Positions 44,383 through 54,147 are shown, counted from the first letter of the stretch. The stretch: 64,000 bases of DNA from ECT2AJA-044 sp965262845 (GCA_965262845.1 CBDHFX010000002.1:124001-188000); one strand, 5' to 3'. The notes: generated from the letters alone by a model not told the origin. Program-made: numbers and translations.

Positions 44383-46383
44383 CTATTTATAACTACGCGT
44401 TTTCAGCGCTACATTCCCGAACCTGAGCTCTTCCTTATGCAATTTAGGCTCACTCGGGTTTCCCGTGTATTCCCATGCCGCCACATATGCGAACTCATCA
44501 TCCCTACGGAGCGCTTCTCCTTCCCCGGTTTGATGTTCCTCACGGAAATGGCCACCTGCCGACTCCTCCCGGTTCAGCGCGTCAATACACATTAATTCCC
44601 CTAACTCCATGAAGTCGGCCACGCGAAGAGCTTTTTCCAATTCCTGGTTGAATCCGTTCGCAGATCCCGGTACACGTACATTTTTATAAAAATCCTCGCG
44701 CAGGGAGCGGAGCTCCCCGATCGCCGTTTCCAACCCTTCCCTGTTCCGCGCCATTCCACAGTTGTTCCACATGATCTTTCCAAGACGCCTGTGGAAATGG
44801 TCAGTGGTCCTGCTTCCATTATTGTTGACCAGGCGATCGATCTGATGCTGCGTCCTTTTTTCTGCCTCGTCGAATTCCGGTGAGTTGGTCGGGATCGGAC
44901 CGGTTCGGATGTCATCGGCCAAATAATCACCGATGGTATACGGCAATATGAAGTATCCGTCTGCCAGCCCCTGCATCAAGGCAGATGCTCCCAGGCGGTT
45001 AGCTCCGTGATCTGAGAAATTTGCTTCTCCGGTCGCGTACAAACCCGGAATCGTGGTCATCAGGTTATAATCGCACCAGACCCCTCCCATGGTATAGTGC
45101 ACGGCCGGATAAATTTTCATCGGCGTTTCATACGGGTGGTCGTCCGTGATCTTTTCGTACATCTGAAAGAGGTTACCGTACCTGGCGGCAATGATCTCCT
45201 TTCCAAGTTTAGCTACTTCCCTATCGGAAGGATCATGATTTCCGCGGGTATTTGCTTCTGTACGTCCGTATCGCATGATCGCAGCATTAAAGTCAAGGAA
45301 TACGGCCTCTCCGGTCTCATTGACGCCGTGGCCCGCATCGCAACGCTCTTTCGCAGCACGTGAAGCTACATCACGCGGAACCAGGTTACCGAAGCTAGGG
45401 TACCGGCGCTCCAGGTAATAATCTCTTTTTTCTTCCGGAATATCGGTCGGCTTCAGGCGGCCTTCGCGTACTGCCCTGGCATCTTCGATGTTGGCCGGAA
45501 CCCAGATCCGTCCGTCGTTCCTAAGCGACTCGGACATCAGGGTCAGCTTGGATTGTGACGCTCCCGAGACGGGAATACACGTCGGGTGGATCTGAGTGTA
45601 GCAGGGATTCGCGAAAGCAGCCCCTTTCCTATGTGCCTTCCACGCCGCAGTTACGTTTGATCCCATGGCATTGGTGCTCAGGAAGAACACATTTCCATAT
45701 CCTCCTGAAGCCAGGACCACTGCATGTGCTGAGTGACGCTCTATTTCTCCGGTCACCAGATTACGGGCGATGATCCCGCGCGCCTTTCCGTCCACGATCA
45801 CTATGTCGAGCATTTCGTGGCGATTGTACATTTGGATCTTTCCCCTGGCTATCTGGCGGCTCATCGCGCTGTAAGCGCCCAGCAACAGTTGCTGTCCGGT
45901 CTGGCCCTTCGCATAGAAGGTCCGGCTCACCTGAACCCCACCGAAGGAGCGATTGTCGAGTAAACCACCATATTCACGGGCAAAAGGAACACCCTGTGCT
46001 ACACATTGATCAATGATATTGACCGACACTTCCGCCAAACGGTAAACGTTGGCTTCGCGAGAGCGGTAATCTCCTCCCTTAATGGTATCGTAGAACAAAC
46101 GGTATACCGAATCGCCATCGTTTTGGTAGTTCTTGGCCGCGTTGATCCCCCCCTGCGCGGCGATGGAATGTGCCCGGCGGGGGGAATCCTGAAAACAAAA
46201 GGCCTTCACGTTGTAACCCATCTCGGCCAGTGAGGCAGAGGCCGATCCGCCGGCCAATCCGGTTCCGATCACGATAACGTCAATCAACCGTTTGTTTGCC
46301 GGGTTGACCAGGCGGACGCTGTTTTTGTGATTCGTCCACTTATCGGCCAGTGCTCCTTCAGGTATTTTAGCGTCGAGTTTCAT
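44383..46383 (-). CDS. sdhA: Succinate dehydrogenase/fumarate reductase flavoprotein subunit
   Basis: 666 residues from the Met at 46383 (MKLDAKIPEG), 17 bp after sdhC; upstream in-frame sequence lies inside sdhC and is rejected. FAD-binding IVIGTGLAGGSASASLAEMG, the flavinylation loop RAHSIAAQGGINAAKNY (His), and the active-site HPTCIP region and RTEANTRGNHD. The Bacteroidota/epsilon-type subfamily is indicated by the length and C-terminus. Oxidises succinate in the TCA cycle. Confidence 0.96.
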   Translation of the reverse strand: MKLDAKIPEGALADKWTNHKNSVRLVNPANKRLIDVIVIGTGLAGGSASASLAEMGYNVKAFCFQDSPRRAHSIAAQGGINAAKNYQNDGDSVYRLFYDTIKGGDYRSREANVYRLAEVSVNIIDQCVAQGVPFAREYGGLLDNRSFGGVQVSRTFYAKGQTGQQLLLGAYSAMSRQIARGKIQMYNRHEMLDIVIVDGKARGIIARNLVTGEIERHSAHAVVLASGGYGNVFFLSTNAMGSNVTAAWKAHRKGAAFANPCYTQIHPTCIPVSGASQSKLTLMSESLRNDGRIWVPANIEDARAVREGRLKPTDIPEEKRDYYLERRYPSFGNLVPRDVASRAAKERCDAGHGVNETGEAVFLDFNAAIMRYGRTEANTRGNHDPSDREVAKLGKEIIAARYGNLFQMYEKITDDHPYETPMKIYPAVHYTMGGVWCDYNLMTTIPGLYATGEANFSDHGANRLGASALMQGLADGYFILPYTIGDYLADDIRTGPIPTNSPEFDEAEKRTQHQIDRLVNNNGSRTTDHFHRRLGKIMWNNCGMARNREGLETAIGELRSLREDFYKNVRVPGSANGFNQELEKALRVADFMELGELMCIDALNREESAGGHFREEHQTGEGEALRRDDEFAYVAAWEYTGNPSEPKLHKEELRFGNVALKTRSYK

Positions 46384-46400
46384 ATCACCGGGTCTTCGGG

Positions 46401-47174
46401 TTAAACAAAAAACAAATACACAGGAATCAGTCCGAATAAGACCGGGACCCCCACTGCAAATGTGGCACCTACTTTTTTGATAGCCGGCGTATAGCGCTCG
46501 TGGTTGATACCGAGTGACTGGAAGGCGCTTTGAATTCCATGCCAGAGGTGGAAGGCAATTGCGATCATACCAATCAGGTAGATCAGTACGATCCACCAGG
46601 CTTGAAAGGCCTCTGTCACTTCTGCATGAAGGTCCTTCATAACCGGACCCATATCCGTACCGGTTATATCGAATACGTGTCCGTCGCGAACTGTTCCGGC
46701 CTCAACCGCAATGCTCTCCCTGGTCATCACTGCCGTACCTGCCTCGTTCGTCATATAAGCCATTTCGCCAAACTTGTACTCGTACCAGAAATCTGCCATG
46801 TGGAAAATGATGTAGGCCAGGGTGATCACTCCGAGCAGGGCCATGTTACGACTGCTCCATCCGCTATTGGCCGATGCCTTCTCCATCACATAGCGCTCCG
46901 GACGAGCCACCCTGTTCTGATAAGCCAGTATAATGCCATCCACGGCGTGGAACAAAATGGAGAAATAGGTCAGCCAGGATAAAACCTTGATGGCCGGATT
47001 AGTGGTCATGAAGACCGTGTATTCGTTGAAGGCCAGCTTACCTTCATATCCCGAAACAAGAAGTTGTAAATTACCGGCCAGGTGGGCGACAAGGAAGAGA
47101 CATAGGAAAAGACCGGTCGCAGCCATCCAGTATTTTTTGACTAACGAAGACCCAAGCAATCCTGAGTTACTCAT
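46401..47174 (-). CDS. sdhC: Succinate dehydrogenase cytochrome b subunit (b558 type)
   Basis: 257 residues, five membrane helices, the single-anchor form used in Bacteroidota and Bacillus-like complexes. Haem-ligand His candidates are in LFLVAHLAGNLQ, FHAVDGIILAYQNR, IIFHMADFWYEYKF and IAFHLWHGIQSAF. A periplasmic loop of ~45 residues lies between helices 3 and 4. It passes electrons to menaquinone. First gene of the operon, with a full -33/-7 promoter upstream. Confidence 0.94.
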   Translation of the reverse strand: MSNSGLLGSSLVKKYWMAATGLFLCLFLVAHLAGNLQLLVSGYEGKLAFNEYTVFMTTNPAIKVLSWLTYFSILFHAVDGIILAYQNRVARPERYVMEKASANSGWSSRNMALLGVITLAYIIFHMADFWYEYKFGEMAYMTNEAGTAVMTRESIAVEAGTVRDGHVFDITGTDMGPVMKDLHAEVTEAFQAWWIVLIYLIGMIAIAFHLWHGIQSAFQSLGINHERYTPAIKKVGATFAVGVPVLFGLIPVYLFFV

Positions 47175-47201
47175 TGGGGTTGGATTTTAGACATGGCAGG
47201 C

Positions 47202-47232
47202 AAAAGTACGCCCTAATCGTTCCATATGCAAA
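47202..47232 (-). promoter_or_regulatory. Promoter of sdhCAB
   Basis: On the minus strand: TTTG, 20 nt, then TACTTTTG, an exact match to the Bacteroidota -33 (TTTG) / -7 (TAnnTTTG) promoter at the expected spacing. The -7 box ends 27 nt before the sdhC ATG. This is the best promoter in the window. Confidence 0.75.
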
Positions 47233-47322
47233 GTATAGGCTGCCAAAAGCAGGTTCCGTGCTAATTTGGAATGACTTCAGGTAGCAGATGGGATCATTTA
47301 TGGATTTGCCGGTTCAGTATTG

Positions 47323-47330
47323 TAACTTTG
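47323..47330 (+). promoter_or_regulatory. -7 box of the aminopeptidase P gene
   Basis: TAACTTTG, exact TAnnTTTG, ending 19 nt before the ATG at 47350. A TTTG lies 14 nt upstream, closer than the usual spacing. Confidence 0.55.
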
Positions 47331-47349
47331 TCGGAAATAGGCGTAAGAG

Positions 47350-48639
47350 ATGAGATACGATCCGATTCCCGCTGAATTGTTCGTTAAAAACAGGAAGAGG
47401 TTTGCCGCGCAGATGCAACCCAACGCGGTAGCCATCTTTAACTCCAACGATATATTTCCGACCAATGCCGACGGGACCCGTTCCTTCCGTCAGCACAGCG
47501 ACCTCCTGTACCTCAGCGGTGCTGATCAGGAGGAGACGATCCTGGTCCTGTTTCCGGATGCCTGTCATGAAGAGCATCGTGAAATACTGTTTATCAGGGA
47601 AACCAACGAACAAATTGCCATATGGGAAGGTGAAAAACTAACCAGGGAACGCGCCACCCGGATCAGTGGGATCCGAAATATCCAATGGCTTGATCAGTTC
47701 GATACTGTTATGAAAACGATCATGTCGGAGGCTGCGGTAGTCTATCTAAATGGAAACGAACATCTGCGTCAAGGCAATGAAGTGGAGCTACGGGACGATC
47801 GCTTCCGCAGGAAGATCCAGGCCAGCTATCCACTCCACCGATACGACCGGGCCAATCCGATCATGCATCAGATCCGTGCCATTAAGCAGGAAGAGGAAAT
47901 TCCTCCTATAGCTGCCGCCTGTGCTCTTGATGTCCAGGCCTACAGGCGTGTCATGAAATTCGTTAAGCCGGGCGTCATGGAATACGAGATTGAGGCGGAA
48001 TTTGCACACGAATTCCTCAGCAATCGTTCCCGCGGGTTTGGTTATGATCCTATCATTGCCAGCGGAGCCAACGCGTGTGTACTTCACTACATCGGAAACA
48101 ACCAGGAATGCAGGGACGGAGACCTTTTGCTCATGGATGTCGGCTGCGAGCTGGCCAACTACAAGAGCGACATTACCCGCACCATTCCGGTCAACGGCCG
48201 CTTCACCCAGCGTCAGAAGGATGTTTACAATGCCGTGCTCCGTGTTCAAAAGGCGTCGCTCAAGCTCCTCCGGCCGGGGAATCAGTTGGATGAATATCAC
48301 AGGGAAGTTGGCAAACTTATGGAGTCTGAACTCCTGGGGCTCGGACTCATTGACAAGACCGATATCAAGGATCAGGATCCGAAATGGCCGGCCTACAAAA
48401 AGTACTTCATGCACGGTACCAGCCATTACCTCGGTCTTGACGTGCACGACTATGGCCTTTGGAATGTAAAGATGGAGGTCGGCAATTGCTTCACCTGTGA
48501 GCCAGGCATCTACATCCCTGAAGAAGGTATCGGGATCCGCATTGAAGACGATGTACTCATCACGGAAAACGGACTTATCAACTTCACTGAAGGGGCACCG
48601 AAGGAAGTCGGGGAAATTGAAGACCTGATGAACAGCTGA
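47350..48639 (+). CDS. pepP: Aminopeptidase P family metallopeptidase (M24)
   Basis: 429 residues. N-terminal creatinase-like domain (NDIFPTNADGTRSFRQHSDLLYLSG), then the pita-bread fold with all five metal ligands: LLMDVGCELANYKSDITRT (two Asp), HGTSHYLGLDVHDYG (His), EPGIYIPEEGIGIRIEDD (two Glu). It removes N-terminal residues before Pro in cytoplasmic peptide turnover. Divergent from sdhC and transcribed alone. Confidence 0.94.
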   Translation: MRYDPIPAELFVKNRKRFAAQMQPNAVAIFNSNDIFPTNADGTRSFRQHSDLLYLSGADQEETILVLFPDACHEEHREILFIRETNEQIAIWEGEKLTRERATRISGIRNIQWLDQFDTVMKTIMSEAAVVYLNGNEHLRQGNEVELRDDRFRRKIQASYPLHRYDRANPIMHQIRAIKQEEEIPPIAAACALDVQAYRRVMKFVKPGVMEYEIEAEFAHEFLSNRSRGFGYDPIIASGANACVLHYIGNNQECRDGDLLLMDVGCELANYKSDITRTIPVNGRFTQRQKDVYNAVLRVQKASLKLLRPGNQLDEYHREVGKLMESELLGLGLIDKTDIKDQDPKWPAYKKYFMHGTSHYLGLDVHDYGLWNVKMEVGNCFTCEPGIYIPEEGIGIRIEDDVLITENGLINFTEGAPKEVGEIEDLMNS

Positions 48640-48753
48640 CTATACTGCCCGGGAATAGGTACAAGGAGTCAGCTCCCAGGCAATAAACTCCGGCCCTCCT
48701 CTTCTGTAGGCTCAACCGTTATTCCTAAGCCGCGATATCACTGAGGGAACGGT

Positions 48754-49413
48754 TTAATGATTTCGGGCTCCGAAAATATCACTGCCAATACGTACCATGG
48801 TGCTTCCCTCTTCAATGGCGACCTTGAAATCGTTGCTCATCCCCATGGAGAGCGTATCGCAATGGGGTAGGGAAGGCCCTATCCGGTCAAAGACGTTTTT
48901 AAGTGAGCGAAATTCGCGGCGTACCTGATCCATATCGTCCGTAAAAGTGGCCATGCCCATGAGGCCGCGTACACAGATGTGCTCCAGCCCGGCCAGTTCA
49001 CCCGAATTCACCAAGGCTTTTAGTTCATCGAAACTGAGGCCGAACTTGGTGCTTTCCTCTGCAATATGAACCTGCAAGAGGATGTCTGTGATCCGTTCAT
49101 TTTGCTCAGCGCGTTTATCGATCTCTTTCGCCAGCCGAAGGCTGTCGACTCCGTGGATCATATGCACGAAAGGAGCCATATACCTGACCTTGTTTCGCTG
49201 CAGGTGGCCGATAAAATGCCAGTGGATGTCTTCGGGCAGATCTGGCTGTTTCCGCTGTAGTTCCTGTACTTTGTTCTCTCCGAAATGCCGGTGCCCGGCT
49301 GCATAGGCCTCCTCAATGGCCTTATTGGGCTTACTTTTACTGACCGCGATCAACGTCACGTACTCCGGAAGCTCGGACAGGATACGTTGCAGATTTTCGG
49401 TAATGGACGACAC
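48754..49413 (-). CDS. YggS-family PLP homeostasis protein
   Basis: 219 residues, fold type III TIM-barrel. LIAVSKSKPNKAIEEAYAAGHRHFGENKVQEL holds the PLP Lys; WHFIGHLQRNKVRYMA and RGLMGMATFTDD follow, and LSMGMSNDFKVAIEEGSTMVRIGSDIFG is the family end. It buffers pyridoxal phosphate. It is last in a minus-strand run with DUF1015, serA and serC, 5 bp after DUF1015; serC is itself a PLP enzyme. Confidence 0.93.
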   Translation of the reverse strand: MSSITENLQRILSELPEYVTLIAVSKSKPNKAIEEAYAAGHRHFGENKVQELQRKQPDLPEDIHWHFIGHLQRNKVRYMAPFVHMIHGVDSLRLAKEIDKRAEQNERITDILLQVHIAEESTKFGLSFDELKALVNSGELAGLEHICVRGLMGMATFTDDMDQVRREFRSLKNVFDRIGPSLPHCDTLSMGMSNDFKVAIEEGSTMVRIGSDIFGARNH

Positions 49414-49418
49414 ATCAT

Positions 49419-50663
49419 TTACTTTCTTCCCTCTATTGGGTAAACAATAAGTCCACTTCGAAGTTTTGGTTCGATATACGTACTTTTCGGAGGCATTATT
49501 TTCCCGGCGTCGGAAATGTGCCTGAGCTGTTCCATGGAAACCGGATAAAGGGCAAATGCGGCAACATACCGGCCCGAATCAACGGCGGCCTGTAGCCCTT
49601 CCATACCCTTGCGGCCATCCATAAAGCCGACCCGGTCATCGGACCGCAGGTCCGCAATATCCAAAATAGGGTCCAGGACTTCCCTGGTCAGGATGTGCGT
49701 GTCGAGATCGGCCACCGGATCGGTCAGATCCATGTTTTCATTGTGGTAGGTCATGGAGTGCCACTCGCCGTCAAGATAAAGCGAAAGGTGGTGTTTACCC
49801 TGCGGGCGCGGGCTGTTTCCCGCCGTGAGGCGGACAACCTCAAATGATTCGCCCAGCTTCTTTAAAAAGTCTTCCTTTGACAGCCCGTTCAGATCCTTCA
49901 CGAGGCGATTGTAGTCCCAAATGTGTATGCGGCTCCCGGGGATCAGGAAGGCCATAAAGTAATCATATGGCTGCTCGCCCGTGGTGCCGTTTTTTCGGTG
50001 CAGCTCCTCCGAAAGCAGGGCACTTGATGCCGACCGGTGATGCCCGTCCGCTATGTACACTGCCTCCATGCGCGAAAAGTATTGCACAATATGCTCCATT
50101 TCGTTGGGTTGATCAAGGATCCACAGCCGGTGGAGGCATTGATCCGTGGTGTAGTATTCGTATTCAGGCCGCCCGGCAGTTTTGCCGGCGATCAGCTCCT
50201 CAAGCCCCGGTGCATCCGGATACGCCAGAAGCACAGGCTCGGCATTGAAGTCTGTCACCTTCAGGTATTCCCTGAACATATCCTCGCGGTGGCTCAGCGT
50301 ATCTTCGTGCTTGCGGATGACGCCGTTGCGGTAATCGTCCACTGACGCTCCTGCTATGATGCCCATGAAGCTCTTGCCCTGTGCGACTTGCTCATAGAGA
50401 TAGAAGGAGGGCTGCGGATCCTGAAAAAAAGTGCCTGCGGCACGAAAAGCCCCGAAGGCGTCCCGGACAGCCTCGTACCTGGCTGTTCCGCTCAGTTCCC
50501 CGCCTTCCCAGTCGGGGTTGATGATGTGCAAAAAGGTATAGGGGTTGTTTTCGAGTTTGTTGCGGAGCGATTCCCTTGAGTAGGACATGTATGGGCGCGA
50601 GGTTACCAAATGCACGAGGTTACGGGGAGGGCGAATAGCCCGGAATGGAATGATCTTTGCCAA
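49419..50663 (-). CDS. DUF1015 family protein
   Basis: 414 residues. The DUF1015 pattern is clear: IIPFRAIRPPRNLVHLVTSRPYMSYSRES at the N-terminus, FLHIINPDWE, YLYEQV, then MEAVYIADGHHRSASSALLSEE in the centre and FMDGRKGMEGLQAAVDSGRYVAAFALYPVSMEQLRHI, MPPKSTYIEPKLRSGLIVYPI at the end. The ADGHHR segment recalls ParB/Srx-like serine kinases, but that likeness is inference. Its place directly after serC-serA points to serine metabolism. Cytoplasmic, activity unassigned. Confidence 0.9.
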   Translation of the reverse strand: MAKIIPFRAIRPPRNLVHLVTSRPYMSYSRESLRNKLENNPYTFLHIINPDWEGGELSGTARYEAVRDAFGAFRAAGTFFQDPQPSFYLYEQVAQGKSFMGIIAGASVDDYRNGVIRKHEDTLSHREDMFREYLKVTDFNAEPVLLAYPDAPGLEELIAGKTAGRPEYEYYTTDQCLHRLWILDQPNEMEHIVQYFSRMEAVYIADGHHRSASSALLSEELHRKNGTTGEQPYDYFMAFLIPGSRIHIWDYNRLVKDLNGLSKEDFLKKLGESFEVVRLTAGNSPRPQGKHHLSLYLDGEWHSMTYHNENMDLTDPVADLDTHILTREVLDPILDIADLRSDDRVGFMDGRKGMEGLQAAVDSGRYVAAFALYPVSMEQLRHISDAGKIMPPKSTYIEPKLRSGLIVYPIEGRK

Positions 50664-50729
50664 GGCGTTTATGTTTGTGTATGAGTAAAGATAGGCGTTA
50701 GCCTTTGGCTGGTTAACCTACGCGTAAAG

Positions 50730-51695
50730 TTAACGCTTTCGATCAAAAAAACGGATAAGATACCCTGCCATTTCAGAACTGATCCGATCCTGTGCCTCTT
50801 CGGTAGCTGCTCCGATGTGCGGACTCAAACTGAGTTTTGGGTGCATGAGTACCTGAACGGATGGAGTGGGCTCATCCTCAAATACATCCAGAGCGGCAAA
50901 ACTCAGCTGCTCACTGTCCAGAGCTCTCAGAAGGGCCACTTCGTCAATAACGCCACCACGGGCTGTGTTAACCACTGCCGCCCCCTTTTTCATTTTACTG
51001 AACTCATCGGCTCCCAGTACGTATTTCCCGTTTTTTTGCATGGGTATGTGCAGCGTGATGAAATCTGCCCGGGAAATGACCTCTTCCCTGCCTGTACTCT
51101 TCAGTTCGAAGTCCATCGTACGGCCGTCAGGGAAAGTCAGTGTCAAGGTCAGTTCCCTGACGGATGGGTCGTGGTAGATCACCTTCATTCCGGTTCTCAG
51201 TGCGATGCGTGCAGTGGCCTGACCAATATGTCCGCAACCCAGTATGCCAAGTGTTTTTCCATGGAGTTCATGCCCGCCTGAGTAGGCTTTTTTCAGGGCC
51301 CTGAAATTTTTCTCACCTTCCAAAGGCATCTGGCGATTGGCATCAAACAGGAACCGAACCCCGCCGTACAAGTGGCCGAAGACCAATTCCGCCACTGATT
51401 CGCTGGAGGCAGCCGGGGTGTTTTGCACGTGCAGCCCCTTTTCGCGAGCGTATTCCACGTCAATGTTGTCCATTCCGACCCCGCCGCGACCGATAAACTG
51501 CAATCCCGGACAGGCATCGATCAGGTCCCTGCCCACTTTCGTAGCAGAGCGTACGAGTAATGCCACTACCTGGTTTTCGTTGATAAAACCGGCCAGCTGC
51601 TCCTGAGCCACCTTGTTCAAAAGTACCTTGTGTCCGGCCTTTTCGAGCATTGTCACTCCCACAGCGGCCATACCGTCGTTTGCCAAAATGTTCAT
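50730..51695 (-). CDS. serA: D-3-phosphoglycerate dehydrogenase (short, no ACT domain)
   Basis: 321 residues, D-2-hydroxyacid dehydrogenase fold. LGILGCGHIGQATARIALRTG (NAD-binding), NTARGGVIDEVAL (Arg), FEDEPTP (Glu) and SLSPHIGAATEEAQDRIS (His) form the active site. There is no regulatory ACT domain, so serine feedback is not expected. It lies 2 bp after serC; together they make phosphoserine from 3-phosphoglycerate. Confidence 0.9.
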   Translation of the reverse strand: MNILANDGMAAVGVTMLEKAGHKVLLNKVAQEQLAGFINENQVVALLVRSATKVGRDLIDACPGLQFIGRGGVGMDNIDVEYAREKGLHVQNTPAASSESVAELVFGHLYGGVRFLFDANRQMPLEGEKNFRALKKAYSGGHELHGKTLGILGCGHIGQATARIALRTGMKVIYHDPSVRELTLTLTFPDGRTMDFELKSTGREEVISRADFITLHIPMQKNGKYVLGADEFSKMKKGAAVVNTARGGVIDEVALLRALDSEQLSFAALDVFEDEPTPSVQVLMHPKLSLSPHIGAATEEAQDRISSEMAGYLIRFFDRKR

Positions 51696-51697
51696 CC

Positions 51698-52771
51698 CTA
51701 TCCGTATTGCTTTTCGAAGTTCCTCATAACATCAACCAATACCTGCACACTTTCTATCGGCAGCGCGTTGTACATGGAAGCGCGGTATCCGCCGACCGAG
51801 CGATGTCCCTCAAGACCATTGATGTTTGCGCCTTGCCACATTTCGTCGAACTGAGGCGACAATGCACTGTTCCTGAGCAGGAAGCAGGCGTTCATATTTG
51901 ATCGGCTTTCTGCTTCCGCAGTTCCCTTGAACATCGGATTTCGGTCAATTTCACCGTATAGCAGACCGGCCTTGGCCTGATTTGCTTTTTCCACAGCGGC
52001 CACACCTCCATTTTCCTTTAAATGGCGCAAGGTCAGCATTGAGGCATATATCGGAAATACCGGTGGCGTATTGAACATGCTGTCTTTTTCGATATGTACG
52101 TTGTAGTCAAGTATGCTCGGGATCGTACGGCCCGTTTTGCCCAGGATATCCTTTCTGATCAATACCAGTGTGGTTCCGGCAGGACCCATATTCTTTTGCG
52201 CACCGGCATAGATCAGATCGAACCGGGAGTAGTCCAGTACCCGGCTAAAAATATCCGATGACATATCACATATCAGAGGTATGCCCGTCTCCGGGAAGGC
52301 TTTTACTGATGTTCCAAAAACCGTATTGTTCGAGGTGCAGTGGAAATAGTCGGCATCTTCCGGAACCTCATAGTGTGTTGGAACAAAACGGTAGTTCGCG
52401 TCCCTTGAACTGGCCACCACGTCAACCTCGCCGAACAACCTGGCTTCCCTGATTGCCTTGTCTGCCCAGATGCCGGTATCCAAATAGGCTCCCTTTCCAT
52501 TCTCCGCCTTCATCAGGTTACAGGCCACCATCAGGAATTGCATGCTGGCTCCCCCCTGCAAAAACAGGGTTTCGTAGTCGTCACCCAGGCCCACCAGCTC
52601 CTTTGCCAGCGAGCGGGCTTCTTCCATGATCGCCACAAATTCCTTTGAGCGATGCGAGATCTCCAGAAGCGACAGCCCGATCCCATCCAGATCCAAAACA
52701 GCCTGAGCCGATCGTTCGAATACCAGCTGAGGCAAAATGCATGGGCCAGCGCTGTAGTTGTGTTTTTTCAT
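51698..52771 (-). CDS. serC: Phosphoserine aminotransferase
   Basis: 357 residues. NYSAGPCILP at the N-terminus, LFLQGGASMQFLMVACNL, CDMSSDIFSRVLDYSRFDLIYAGAQKNMGPAG (PLP Lys in GAQKN) and VGGYRASMYNALPIESVQVLVDVM at the C-terminus identify SerC. It converts phosphohydroxypyruvate to phosphoserine and may serve PLP synthesis. First gene of the serC-serA-DUF1015-yggS run; a -7 box precedes it. Confidence 0.95.
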   Translation of the reverse strand: MKKHNYSAGPCILPQLVFERSAQAVLDLDGIGLSLLEISHRSKEFVAIMEEARSLAKELVGLGDDYETLFLQGGASMQFLMVACNLMKAENGKGAYLDTGIWADKAIREARLFGEVDVVASSRDANYRFVPTHYEVPEDADYFHCTSNNTVFGTSVKAFPETGIPLICDMSSDIFSRVLDYSRFDLIYAGAQKNMGPAGTTLVLIRKDILGKTGRTIPSILDYNVHIEKDSMFNTPPVFPIYASMLTLRHLKENGGVAAVEKANQAKAGLLYGEIDRNPMFKGTAEAESRSNMNACFLLRNSALSPQFDEMWQGANINGLEGHRSVGGYRASMYNALPIESVQVLVDVMRNFEKQYG

Positions 52772-52796
52772 AGTTCAGGCCTTGCTTGCTGCGACG

Positions 52797-52804
52797 CAAA
52801 AGTA
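52797..52804 (-). promoter_or_regulatory. -7 box upstream of serC
   Basis: On the minus strand TACTTTTG, exact TAnnTTTG, ending 25 nt before the serC ATG. No standard -33 box is visible. Confidence 0.55.
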
Positions 52805-52875
52805 AGCATTCAACGCGCCCGGGAGGATAAGCATTTTGTTCCTTTTTGCCTACGGCAAGATGAGCCACGCACCCG

Positions 52876-53715
52876 CTATCGATTGGTCACCTCAACATCT
52901 TCCCGCAGCCAAAACGCCCCCTTATCAAACTCCAGGGCATCATAGCTTAGGTCGGGCACATAAAAGGCGAACATGCCCGGCTGTGCACCGTCCCTCGGTA
53001 CCAGGTGGTCAAAAACGTACATCTTCAACTTTCGGTTCCACCGGAAGCTCACCCCCGCATCTTCTCCATATTCCAGAATAAAACGCGTGCGGGGATCCTG
53101 ATCAACATGAATAATGGGTTTCCCGAACCGGGGATGGTCTGCCCTGTCGAAATACAGGATCTCGAGGATCTTCATGTTGGAAAGCATATCCTTGCCATTC
53201 CACCCGAGCAGGGTGTAGTATTCATCGTTTTTGTAGCGTTCCTTACGGATCGCGTAGTAAATAGCTCCAAACCAGTGTTCGGCATCTCCCGGGGCAAAGT
53301 CGCGGTTTGTATATTGCCTGTAGGTGTCATTCAATTCCACCACGCGGGATCCGTCTTCCTCCGGGATCTGGATGAATCCGTAGAATTCGTGTGTCCCGTT
53401 CCCGAGTGGAAGCGTCCAGGTGTAGATCCGGAATTTTTCGTCCGGTGCTGTCAGTTTGGATATCGTAGCCAGCCCTTCGAAGGGATGCCGAAAGCTTTCC
53501 TCTTGCTTCAATAGCTCCCGGAATGCGGCCCGCATGACTTTATTGTGGTGGCGTTTCAGGGAATCGGTTTGGCCATTCAGAACGATCTGGCCCATCATTC
53601 CGAGTTCGTCCTCCCACAGGTCCATGGTCTTTCCTACCTCGTAGGAGGGGTCTTCCTGGGCCCACAGTTCGTGGCCCGCAGCCCACAGTCCAACAAGCAG
53701 GACCCATTTTTTCAT
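52876..53715 (-). CDS. Secreted protein of unknown function
   Basis: 279 residues with a signal peptide (WVLLVGLWAAGHELWAQ). The mature protein is a mixed fold with many aromatic residues: IYTWTLPLGNGTHEFYGFIQI, HWFGAIYYAIRKERYKNDEYYTLLGWNGKDMLSNMKILEIL, RFILEYGEDAGVSFRWNRKLKMYVFDHLVP, and an end that carries no T9SS domain. I recognise a recurring Bacteroidota hypothetical type but no function. It lies between serC and the ferredoxin gene on the same strand, 104 bp upstream of serC. Confidence 0.8.
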   Translation of the reverse strand: MKKWVLLVGLWAAGHELWAQEDPSYEVGKTMDLWEDELGMMGQIVLNGQTDSLKRHHNKVMRAAFRELLKQEESFRHPFEGLATISKLTAPDEKFRIYTWTLPLGNGTHEFYGFIQIPEEDGSRVVELNDTYRQYTNRDFAPGDAEHWFGAIYYAIRKERYKNDEYYTLLGWNGKDMLSNMKILEILYFDRADHPRFGKPIIHVDQDPRTRFILEYGEDAGVSFRWNRKLKMYVFDHLVPRDGAQPGMFAFYVPDLSYDALEFDKGAFWLREDVEVTNR

Positions 53716-53799
53716 AATTCAATAACTCGTTTTCGGCTGCCATGGTACAAAATAAGGCTTCTCCCTTTCAGAGGCATCCCGCAATCAGGACATAACCCG

Positions 53800-54147
53800 T
53801 TACAGATGCAAAAAGTCTTTCTTTTTCAGTAGCTCAGCTTCCGATTCCACGTGTTTCTCGTCGGGAATGCAGCAGTCAACCGGGCAAACGGCTGCGCACT
53901 GCGGTTCTTCATGGAATCCCTGGCACTCCGTACATTTATCAGTTACAATGTAGTACACATCGTAGTCTACCGGTTCCTGGGCGTCATGGGCATCGGCCGT
54001 GATGCCTGTTTTCGAGGTGACCATTCCGGACAGGCTCGTTCCGTCGCTAAAACGCCATTCCTGTCCGCCTTCATAGATCGCATTGTTTGGGCACTCGGGT
54101 TCGCAAGCCCCGCAGTTAATGCATTCGTCGGTGATCTTAATAGCCAT
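53800..54147 (-). CDS. 4Fe-4S dicluster ferredoxin
   Basis: 115 residues from the Met at 54147 (MAIKITDEC); upstream in-frame codons are discarded as they run into the promoter of the divergent gene. Cluster motifs CINCGACEPECP and CTECQGFHEEPQCAAVCPVDC, with an extended second motif and a ~45-residue insertion between clusters, as in Bacteroidota ferredoxins near acyl-CoA reductases. It carries low-potential electrons. Divergent from the acyl-CoA reductase gene. Confidence 0.93.
   Translation of the reverse strand: MAIKITDECINCGACEPECPNNAIYEGGQEWRFSDGTSLSGMVTSKTGITADAHDAQEPVDYDVYYIVTDKCTECQGFHEEPQCAAVCPVDCCIPDEKHVESEAELLKKKDFLHL

Noticed and set aside
46384..46596. N-terminal extension of sdhA by 71 codons
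   Set aside because: It lies inside sdhC and is not homologous to SdhA; the Met at 46383 gives the normal length.
44383..47174. sdhCAB as an unusual respiratory operon
   Set aside because: Subunit make-up, order and motifs are standard for Bacteroidota; nothing beyond ordinary function is seen.
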